Assembly: GCA_003647435.1 (NCBI GenBank)
Contig: QMMV01000131.1
Coordinates: 1 to 6,196 of the forward strand
Direction of reading: 5' to 3'
Source: Deltaproteobacteria bacterium
GTDB lineage: Bacteria; Desulfobacterota; Desulfobacteria; Desulfobacterales; C00003060
DNA: 6,196 bases
The notes under the pieces were generated by a model. That model searched no databases and was not told where the DNA came from. It was given only the letters and a program-made list of their open reading frames with translations. The translations under genes were made by a program, and so were the position numbers. This document shows positions 1 to 6,196 of this stretch, in pieces; within the stretch, counting starts at the first letter, position 1; the number at the start of each line of letters is the position of its first letter.

Positions 1-3000
1 ATGCCACAGCCTCCATTGACCTGAATACACAGGTAAACTCCCTAACTGCGCGGTCAACTTCCACGGGAAGCATCGAAATTGATGAGACGGACACTATCAC
101 CCTGACCGGGGTGGAGACAAATAGCGGGACGATTACAGTCAACGCAGGAAGCGATATCCTCATGCAGTCTGTAAGTGCTGCAGCCGGGGCAGGGAATGTA
201 ACTCTTACCTCGGATGCGGGCGCCATCCTGGACGATACCGGGGCAGAAGGCGCAAATTTGATCGCCGATGTTGCGACCCTCACGGCGGCTACAGGCATTG
301 GGACAACGGGAAGCGACGGGGATCTCGATGTCCGGCTCAACACCCTGAACGCAGAGAACACGGGGGCCAGCGGGGATATTGTCATTACAGAGCTGGCTAC
401 AGCTTCAGCCCTGACAATAAATAAGCTATTTCAGAGCAATGCAGGTGGCACTGGCGCGGCCAGGGTAGTCGTGGAAGCAGGGTCGATGACTATTTCCGAC
501 CAGGGTGTTGATGTAAAAGGAAGCGGGGGAGTCTATCTTGATGCACAGGGCGGCTTTTTGGAATTGGCAAATAACATCCCGGTTAAAACAACATCAGGAA
601 ATATCCTTTGCAAGGCATCGGGGGCTGTAACTTTAGGCGATAGTGCCTCTATATCTTCAACGGCCGGAGGAAACATCACCGTATGGGCCACAGGCGGCGC
701 TATTACACAAAATGGCGATATAACTACTGCAACGGGCACCATTGACGTAGAAGCCTCCGGGGGAATCACCATGGCCTCGGGAGCTTCGGCTGTAACAACC
801 GGGCAAAATATCCGTTACATCGCCGGAGGCGCTGTAGCCCTCGGTGTGCTGGACGCCAGGAATGGAGACATACAAAGCCAGGAGAGCTGGGGTGAGGTTT
901 CTGTCAGGGCAGGAGCCGGTTCCATCACTGATGCGGCCGGCGATGGCGATACGGGAGTAAATATTTATGCCGCGGCAGCACGCTTTTCCGCCCCACAAGG
1001 AATAGGAACCCCTGCGAATTTCATTGAGACCGAGCTGGGAATCGTTTCTGCAAGTGCAGGCGCGGGTGGCATCAACCTCATTGATTCCACTGAAATAACT
1101 GTTGGTACGGTTGGCCTGGTTCCTGCTGTGAGAGTCGAAGCGGACGGCACAACAACCGTGCAGGACGCAAGTGAGCAAAGTGGTCTGGAAACGACCCCTG
1201 ACAGCAATGGGCGCATTGCCCTCGTGACCAGCGATGGCCGGATTTGCGTGGATAAACCCGTGACTGCTGATGGCAGCGGCAACGTGTTGATTCATGCCAA
1301 GGGTTCGACAGGCGATAACGTGGTCCTCGGCGCCGCGGTGACATCGGGTGCGGGCAATGTATCCATTATAGCAGCAGGCGAAGGCAACGTCTGTGCAGCC
1401 GTGCGGCCGTTGGGCGGGAATAACGACATCTTTATAAGGGCCCGGACCTCCGGGTCCGAACTCGCCGGTGTAACGGTCAGGTTTATTGATGATAACACCC
1501 TTACAGGTGACCAGGCAGTGGCGATTTATAATCCAGATACGCGCGTGCTTTCCATTAACATCCGAAACGGGGTTACTACGGCCAATACGGTAATCGCTGC
1601 CATAGACGGTGAGGGCACCTTTGACGCATCGCGAGATACGTCACTTGAAACAGCCAACGACGGTACAGGGACGATCCACACGGCAGAGAGCGACCCGACC
1701 AGTGGAGGCACGGCCACGACAAATGCTTCCGTCCAGGTCTATCCACTTGGCAACAACAACGACCTCATCTTCACGGCAGCATATACAGGTTCGGAGTGGA
1801 ACGATGCGACAGTCCGTTTTATCGATGATGGAACTCTCACCGGTAATGAAGCCGAGGCCGTCTTCAACATTCTTTCACAGACGCTTGTCATCAACATCGC
1901 CAATGGTGTGACTACTGCATCAGCGGTTGTCGCTGCAGTGAATCCAGAGGAAGACTATTTCATAGCATCCCTCAATACATCCGTTGAGACCGAAAACGAT
2001 GGGAGCGGGGTCATTCATACCGCCCCGGCAACCATGGCCTGCGAGAGTGCGGTCAGACAGACAGCAGCAGGAGACATCATCACAGGCGGCACGGGGACTA
2101 TTTATGTTAAGGCCGAAGCAGGGACAATATACATGGCTGACGGGGCTGTTGCCCAGGCCGCAGGTGCAAATATCCGTTATGATGCTGTGGATTCGGTTGT
2201 CCTCGGCCTCCTGGATACGAGAAACGGTGCTGATCAATCAAACTGGGGAGAGATATCTGTAGTTGCTGCCAATGGTTCGATTGTGGATGCCGCAGCAGGG
2301 GGCGATACAGCGATTGATGTTTATGCAAAGAGCGCCCGGTTTACAGCAGGAGTGGGGATCGGTGAATTAGGTGGAACGGTCGATGCGCTGGAAACAGAGG
2401 TCGCAACGATTGCTGCAACCGCCGGTTCAGGAGGAATCAATCTTATCGATTTGACCGATGTGGAGGTTACTACGATAGGTAAAGTACCCGTCACACGCAT
2501 GAATGCAGACAATACCACAGAGACGGTTGAGGACGGAGCCTCCTTGAGCGATCTGGTGACTTCAGAAAATGGAGCCATCGTCTTACGTACCGTGGACGGC
2601 CATATCAAGATCAGCGATGGGGACGTCAACAATCTTGGTGTCGTGGCGGGAGGATCAGGCAATATCCTCTTGCAAGCACAGGATGCCGACAGTAGCGGCA
2701 GCGGAAGCTATCTGCTGATCAATGCCGGGATTCATTCTGGTTCAGGCAGCATTACGATTCTTGGAGCCAATGCCCCTTCGGCAGGGACAGATGCGGTGAC
2801 TCAGGCTGCAGCCGGTGACATCATGACCGCCGGCAACGGAAGCATAGTTGTGGAGGCTCAGGCTGGATCTATCTCCATGTCCGGTGATGCCACTACGCAG
2901 GCTCATGACGGAAACATCCGGTACCTCGCAGTGCAGGATGTGAAAATCGGTAGCATAATGCACACCGGACAGGGCGATGTGAGCATAACTGCAATCAACG

Positions 3001-6000
3001 GGTCAATCCTTGATGCCGGTGTTGCAGAAACAGATCTGATGGGTGCGGCACTGCGGTTGGTAGCAGGTATGGGTATCGGGGAGCTTTCAAATCCTCTGGA
3101 GACGGCGGTAGGCACTGTGGCGGCGCTTGCTGGATCCGGGGATATCAGCCTAATAGATAATACCAGTGTTGCAGTGGATACCGTGGGTCAAATTCCGGTA
3201 AACCGTGTGCAGCCCGACGCTACAACTATCCCCAACCATGACAGCGGTGAATTGAGCGACCTTGCAACCGGCTCGAACGGTTCGATTGTGCTCAGGACGG
3301 TGGACGGTTCGATTACAGTAAACGAGGGGGGCGACGCCGACAACACCGGAGTGTATGCCGGCGGTACGGGAAATATCCTGATTCAGGCCCAGGGGGATGG
3401 AAATGATATCGTCCTGAATGCATGTGTGAAGTCTGGCTCCGGCAATATCACGGTGCTGGCGGCCCACAGTGTGGATCAAAAGGCGGACATCCTGACTGTG
3501 GGCGGGACTATTGACCTTGAGGCCGAGGCCGGATCGGCGACAATGGCAGAGGGTACTGCGAGTGCGACTGGGGGCGCCGATATCAGATACAGGGCAGCGG
3601 AAGATGTAACGCTGGAGAGTTTGAATGCCGGCGGGGCTGACGTGAGCATCACGGCAACCAGCGGATCGATTCTTGATGCCGGGGTTGCAGATACGAATAT
3701 CACGAGTGTCTACCTGCGGCTGGTTGCAGGAACAGGTGTTGGCGAACTGGACAATCCACTGGAAACAGCAGTCGATACGGTGGCGGCGTTTGCAGGATCC
3801 GGCGATATCAGCTTGATAGACAACAATAGTGTGGTGGTAGATACGGTTGGCCAGGTTCCGGCAAACCGTGTGCAAGCTGATGCAACTACTATCCTGGAAC
3901 AGGATGAGAGCAGCTTAAGCGACCTCATAACCGGCGCGAACGGTTCGATCGTGTTTCGTACCGTTGATGGCTCGATTCTGGTGAACGAAGGTGACCTGGA
4001 CGATACAGGTATCAGCGCTGGTGGAGCGGGAAATGTACTCCTGCAGGCACAAGGTGAGGAGCAGGATGTGGTCGTCAATGCCGATATTGAGAGCGGCAGC
4101 GGCAATATAAGTCTTTTGGCACCAGAGAGCGTCATTCAAGCGGGTGATATTATTACCGGCGGCAGCGGCACAATAGACGTTGAGGCCACGAGCGGGTCGA
4201 TTAGCATGGCTCACGGCGTTAAGGCCGATACAGCGGGCGGAAACATTCGCTACCACGCCAAGGCAGCCGTAGCACTGAGTTCTCTGAATGCGGACAGTGG
4301 CAATGTGGGAGTTACGGCTGAGGATGGGTCTATAACGAATGGTGACAGCGATGTGGATATTGTAGCCGGTGGTTTGAGGCTGTCTGCCGGCTACGCTATA
4401 GGCGGTGCCATCGACCCCGTTGGGATCGAGGCAGATACCGTGAGCGCTTTTGCCGGGCCGGGCGGTATGAATCTGCTCGAAACAGATGATGTCACCGTAG
4501 GGCCCGTCGACTTACATGTAGAGCGTGTGTCCGGTGACGGAACCACAGAAGTCCTGTATGACGAATGCCAGAGCGGGCTTTATGCAACCGATGCCGGTTT
4601 TGTTGTCTTTCAGAGTGCAGGGGGTAGCATTACGATAGAAGCCGAACCTGCAAGGGCCATCCTTTTTCCGGATACGGCAAGGGAAATCACGGTCAGGGCA
4701 AACAGCGGCGGAACAGCCTTTAATGGCTACCGGATCAGCCTCGTAGATGATGACGATCTCACAGGCGACGTGGCAGTCGCTACCTACAACGAATCCGACC
4801 TCAAACTTGAACTTGCTGTCAATGAGGGGGTGACTACCGTGGCGACGGTGGTTGCCGCCATCAACGGCGCCAGCGATTTTCCGTTTACTGCCTTCGGAAC
4901 CGGTGGTACCGGAACCGAAGTAGTCACCTTTGACCCTCCCGGGGCTGACTATTCATCCAGCGGGGGGTCCGACCGCGGGGCAGCCTCTGTCCTGGAGACA
5001 GCAACCGGCGGCGGAGAGGAAGCCGGTTCGTCGACTGCGACATTGTTGCCGCTGGATGCCGACTTCGGTATACGATTCACAGCCAAAAGCGGCGGACCAG
5101 CCGGGGATGGCGTAACGATTCGCCTGCTTGATGACGGCAGCGGCGGGAAGCTCGCCGATGGGGAAGATGCAGCCCAGGTTGAGTACGATGATACCGATCC
5201 TGAGAATCCCTTCCTGAATATCTACATAAACAACGGCTTTACCACGGTGAGCACGGTCATCAACGGGGTGAACGACGCCGATGTGCCGTTTGCGGCTGAG
5301 TTGACCGGTAATGGTGACGGCACGGATCTCCTGCACATCGCACCTGTGACCACGGTTACAAACGTTCCGGCCACGGTGTCTCTGAGTTCCCCCGGAGAGA
5401 ACAACGATCTTCAGTTTACGGCCGCCAACCCGGGACCGGATTACAACGATGTTACAGTCCGATTCGTAGACGACGGTTCAATCACCGGTAATGCGGCTGT
5501 CACCACGTATGATGCTGATGGGAAGGTACTCACTGTCAAGATCAACAGCGGGGTAACTGATGCCAACGCCGTTATTGACGCCGTAAATGCCGAGGGTACG
5601 TTTACCGCAGAGTTGGATACGAGCACGGAGACGGAAAACGATGGGACGGGCGTGGTCCAGAGCCACCGTACGCTGACATCGGGCGGGGGCGAAAGCAGTG
5701 CTGCCCGGGCTGTGGTCCGCCCGGTTGGAGATTACAACGACATCCTCTTCCAGGCCGACTCCAACGGGACGGATTACAACGACGTGGTGATTCGTTTTAT
5801 CGACGATGGTAGTATCGCTGACGGGACCGCCACGGCAGTCTACGACACTGACAATAAAATCCTGACCATCACGATTCAGAACCAGTTTACCAGCGCCAAT
5901 GCCGTCATTGCTGCTGTCAACGATGCTTCCATTCCGTTTACTGCATCCAACGATGGGGATAGCAGTGGAGTGGGGGGTATCGTCTCCTTTGAAGAAGCTG

Positions 6001-6196
6001 CAACGGGCGGAGGAGTTTCTGATACAGCCGAGGCAACCGTAAGACCGGCAGGTGAAGACAACGACATTTTTTTCCAGGCTGAAAGTGCCGGAAACGAATA
6101 TAAGGATGTTCTTATCCGGTTTATTGACAACGGGAGTATCACTGACGGATCAGCCACTGCTGCCTACGATGCTGACAGCAAAACCCTGACCATAAA
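1..6196 (+). CDS. Giant repetitive surface/adhesin-like protein, internal fragment (no start, no stop)
   Basis: Frame 3 is open across the whole window: codons start at base 3, 2064 are complete, and the two leading bases and two trailing bases belong to codons cut by the edges. Both termini are missing, so signal peptide, TPS or autotransporter domains and the secretion route cannot be seen. The sequence is built from two repeat families: beta-helix-like units of about 220-250 residues (residues 1-464 and 691-1549) and modules of about 110-128 residues (465-690 and 1550-2064). It is rich in Gly, Ala, Thr, Ser, Asp and Val. By hand count it has about two dozen Lys, six Cys (residues 203, 415, 464, 680, 1141, 1522) and four Trp, all before residue 750. 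Such composition and short-strand repeats are typical of secreted haemagglutinin-like adhesins. No catalytic motif or membrane segment is visible. In-frame ATGs near 162 and 486 are not chosen as starts because the frame and repeat texture continue upstream. The adhesin role is inference; the reading frame itself is near certain. Confidence 0.93.
3..716 (+). repeat. Unit 0: divergent beta-helix-like region, left end cut by the window
   Basis: Residues 1-238. Short alternating strands with Gly turns recur about every 15-25 residues: GSIEID, GTITVNAGSDI, GNVTLTSDAGAILDD, GDIVIT, GGVYLDAQGG, GNILCKASGAVTL, GNITVWATGGAIT. The stretch GAILDDTG followed by ADVATLTAATGIGT and GDIVITE resembles the GSILDAG, LRLVAGTGIGEL and GSGDISLID order of the later units, so this is probably a divergent member of the same family. 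The VDTVGQVP and RTVDGSI landmarks of the later units are not recognisable here. The pattern fits a right-handed beta-helix of filamentous-haemagglutinin type, which is inferred from the sequence texture only. Confidence 0.6.
717..1394 (+). repeat. Helix unit 1 (226 residues), subfamily A
   Basis: Residues 239-464. It opens with DITTATGTIDVEASGG and continues through NIRYIAGGAVALGVLDARNG, WGEVSVRAGAGSITDAAG, ARFSAPQGIGT, GGINLIDSTEITV, GTVGLVPAVRV, NGRIALVTSDGRICV and SGNVLIHAKG. The order matches units 2-4. It shares with unit 2 the LD(A/T)RNG motif, the WGE(V/I)SV strand, the DAA-x-G-DT turn and GGINLID, where units 3 and 4 have different residues. Two of the protein's six Cys lie here (residues 415 and 464). 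It is followed directly by two modules of the other repeat family rather than by helix unit 2. Confidence 0.8.
1395..1724 (+). repeat. Module R1 of the ~112-residue family
   Basis: Residues 465-574. The core reads NNDIFIRA, then VTVRFIDDNTLTGD, AVAIYNPDTRVLSINI, NGVTTANTVIAAIDG, then TSLETANDGTGTI and a TSGGT linker. Measured from the Asp of NND, the distance to the same position in R2 is 336 bases, or 112 residues. The VTTANxVIAAI stretch resembles, by eye, the flagellin hook IN motif and similar small modules in large extracellular and phage tail proteins. That resemblance is untested. The module interrupts the series of helix units. Confidence 0.8.
1725..2072 (+). repeat. Module R2 of the ~112-residue family
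   Basis: Residues 575-690. Motifs in order are NNNDLIFTAAYTGSEWNDA, TVRFIDDGTLTGNEA, LVINIANGVTTASAVVAAVN and TSVETENDGSGVIHTA. It aligns along its length with R1, and its ending (TSVETENDGSG) matches R1 and R5 more closely than R3, R6 or R7. The last part, about residues 676-690 around TMACESAVRQTAAG, differs from the GGG-type linkers and joins directly to helix unit 2. Confidence 0.8.
2073..2816 (+). repeat. Helix unit 2 (248 residues), subfamily A
   Basis: Residues 691-938. It contains DIITGGTGTIYVKAEAGTIY, ANIRYDAVDSVVLGLLDTRNG, WGEISVVAANGSIVDAAAGG, ARFTAGVGIGELGG, ALETEVATIAATAGSGGI, NLIDLTDVEVTTIGKVPV, NGAIVLRTVDGHIKISDG and SGNILLQAQDAD. It pairs with unit 1 on the LDTRNG, WGE and GGINLID features, but already has the ENGAIVLRTVDG strand typical of units 3 and 4. 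It is the longest helix unit, partly from a Ser/Gly-rich insertion near residues 900-905 (SSGSGS). The last Trp of the window is at residue 748. Confidence 0.82.
2817..3485 (+). repeat. Helix unit 3 (223 residues), subfamily B
   Basis: Residues 939-1161. It contains DIMTAGNGSIVVEAQAGSIS, GNIRYLAVQDVKIGSI, GDVSITAINGSILDAGVAET, LRLVAGMGIGELSNPLETAV, AGSGDISLIDNTSVAV, DTVGQIPVNRVQPDATTI, NGSIVLRTVDGSITVNEGG, GNILIQAQGDGNDIVLNA and SGSGNITVLAA. Over the 70 residues encoded at 3021-3230 it matches unit 4 (3684-3893) at 53 positions by hand count. The two are clearly tandem duplicates separated by many substitutions, not a recent perfect copy. Confidence 0.87.
3486..4145 (+). repeat. Helix unit 4 (220 residues), subfamily B
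   Basis: Residues 1162-1381. It contains DILTVGGTIDLEAEAGSA, ADIRYRAAEDVTLESL, ADVSITATSGSILDAGVADT, LRLVAGTGVGELDNPLETAV, AGSGDISLIDNNSVVV, DTVGQVPANRVQADATTI, NGSIVFRTVDGSILVNEGD, GNVLLQAQGEEQDVVVNADI and SGSGNISLLAPES. This is the closest relative of unit 3, with almost the same length and no obvious large indel. At the DNA level the pair is similar over long stretches, with differences spread mainly over synonymous positions. Confidence 0.87.
4146..4649 (+). repeat. Helix unit 5, shortened and divergent (168 residues)
   Basis: Residues 1382-1549. It starts as the others do, with DIITGGSGTIDVEATSGSIS, GNIRYHAKAAVALSSLNA, GNVGVTAEDGSIT, GGLRLSAGYAIGGAIDPVGI and EADTVSAFAGPGGMNLLETD. After that it departs: VGPVDLHVERV replaces the VDTVGQVPVNRV block, the SDL-NGSIVLRTVDG region becomes GLYATDAGFVVFQSAGGS, and the final GNILLQAQ-to-SGSGNITVLA part is missing. 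It looks like a capping or boundary unit, because only the second repeat family follows. The Cys at residue 1522 lies in the divergent part. Confidence 0.75.
4650..5030 (+). repeat. Module R3, divergent member of the ~112-residue family
   Basis: Residues 1550-1676. It reads REITVRANSGGTAFNGYRIS, LVDDDDLTGDVAVATYNESD, then LKLELAVNEGVTTVATVVAA and INGASDFPFTAFG, ending in a long Gly/Ser/Thr linker with SSSGGSDRG and TATGGGEE. The usual RFIDDGSxTG is replaced by SLVDDDDLTG, and NGVTTANAV by EGVTTVATV. From its core to that of R4 is about 128 residues, longer than the other spacings because of the linker. Confidence 0.72.
5031..5366 (+). repeat. Module R4, with an acidic insertion
   Basis: Residues 1677-1788. 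It reads FGIRFTAKSGGPAGDGVTIR, LLDDGSGGKLADGEDAAQ, then VEYDDTDPENPFLNIYINNG, FTTVSTVINGVNDADVPFAA and GNGDGTDLLHIAP. Compared with R5-R7, the loop after LDDGS is longer and the following hairpin contains the acidic insertion DDTDPENP. NND at the start of the core is replaced by DFG. It lacks the TETENDGTG ending. Confidence 0.72.
5367..5696 (+). repeat. Module R5 of the ~112-residue family
   Basis: Residues 1789-1898. It reads ENNDLQFTAANPGPDYNDV, TVRFVDDGSITGNAAVTT, YDADGKVLTVKINSGVTDAN, AVIDAVNAEGTFTAELDT, STETENDGTGVV and LTSGGGESS. The TSTETENDGTG ending is the same type as in R1 and R2, which lie over 3 kb upstream in the gene. The spacing from NND here to the matching YND of R6 is 333 bases (111 residues). 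Confidence 0.8.
5697..6026 (+). repeat. Module R6 of the ~112-residue family
   Basis: Residues 1899-2008. It reads VVRPVGDYNDILFQADSNG, TDYNDVVIRFIDDGSIADG, TATAVYDTDNKILTITIQNQ, FTSANAVIAAVNDASIPFTA, and then a Ser/Gly-rich end with EEAATGGGVSDT. NGVTTAN is replaced by NQFTSAN. It is closest to R7: over the 30 residues starting at DVVIRF, 22 match R7 by hand count. Confidence 0.82.
6027..6196 (+). repeat. Module R7, cut by the right edge of the window
   Basis: Residues 2009-2064, then an incomplete codon. Only the first half is present: AEATVRPAGEDNDIFFQAES, NEYKDVLIRFIDNGSITDG and SATAAYDADSKTLTI. The spacing from the R6 core is 324 bases (108 residues). The array plainly continues past the window, so the number of modules is unknown. 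Confidence 0.8.

Noticed and set aside
162..488. In-frame ATG codons near 162 and 486 as possible true starts of the giant gene
   Set aside because: The same frame is open upstream to the window edge with the same beta-strand repeat texture, and there is no intergenic-looking sequence or clear Shine-Dalgarno site before either ATG.
657..1295. A 212-codon minus-strand ORF
   Set aside because: It is antisense to unit 0 and unit 1, has an irregular Cys- and Arg-containing composition, and overlaps several other antisense ORFs. The sense frame with clear periodic motifs explains this DNA.
1609..2262. Plus-strand ORFs in frame 1 at 1609-1911 and 1984-2262, and another at 4930-5115
   Set aside because: They overlap the long frame-3 coding region and have Arg/Gln/Pro/Ser-rich translations typical of out-of-frame reading. 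None has a convincing ribosome binding site or domain.
3150..3875. A 241-codon ORF on the minus strand, the longest apparent ATG-to-stop ORF in the window
   Set aside because: It is fully antisense to helix units 3 and 4. Its translation is Cys/His/Arg-rich with no recognisable domain, and it shows an internal repeat (MHTVCRNLANRIYHH and LHTVYRNLTHGIHCN) that simply mirrors the duplication on the coding strand.
717..4649. CRISPR array or non-coding satellite repeat as an explanation for the periodicity
   Set aside because: Repeat units are 500-750 bases, diverged at the DNA level, all multiples of three, and conserved as protein motifs. There are no short identical direct repeats with regular spacers.
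1..6196. Promoters, terminators, tRNA or insertion sequence ends within the window
   Set aside because: The window is coding throughout. I saw no hairpin followed by a T-run, no tRNA-like segment and no terminal inverted repeats with a transposase frame.

Overview
The whole window is the interior of one very long open reading frame on the + strand. Frame 3 (first full codon at base 3) runs to the end of the window without a stop: 2064 consecutive codons with neither start nor stop present. The product is a giant, acidic, Gly/Ala/Thr/Asp/Ser-rich repeat protein that looks like a secreted or surface-exposed bacterial adhesin of the filamentous-haemagglutinin/beta-helix type. No second gene, RNA gene, mobile element, CRISPR array, promoter or terminator could be supported. 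Residue numbers in this annotation equal base position divided by 3.

Layout: bases 1-716 hold a divergent beta-helix-like region (unit 0). A first recognisable helix unit follows (717-1394), then two modules of about 112 residues and a different kind (R1, R2; 1395-2072). Three more helix units come next (units 2-4; 2073-4145), then a shortened, divergent fifth (4146-4649). From 4650 to the end there are only modules of the second kind (R3-R7), the last cut by the window edge. The protein is therefore a mosaic of two repeat families, with one pair of the second family inserted between helix units and a longer run after them.

The helix units, about 220-250 residues each, share an ordered set of motifs: a GTIDVEA-type strand, GNIRY, GSIxDA, a block around LETAVxTVAA, GSGDISLID, VDTVGQVP, NGSIVLRTVDGSI and GNILLQAQ. 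Units 1 and 2 form one subfamily, units 3 and 4 another. The second family has the consensus NDIxFTA, then VTVRFIDDGSxTG, a short acidic stretch, LTIxIxNGVTTANAVIAAIN, and a linker ending in TENDGTG or TGGG.

Organism: a bacterium of moderate GC (roughly mid-50s percent by eye). Giant proteins with this texture are known from environmental Gram-negatives such as sulfate-reducing Desulfobacterota, green sulfur bacteria and related uncultured groups. The window has no taxonomic marker, so this is weak inference. The secretion route (two-partner, autotransporter or type I) cannot be decided because both ends of the protein lie outside the window.
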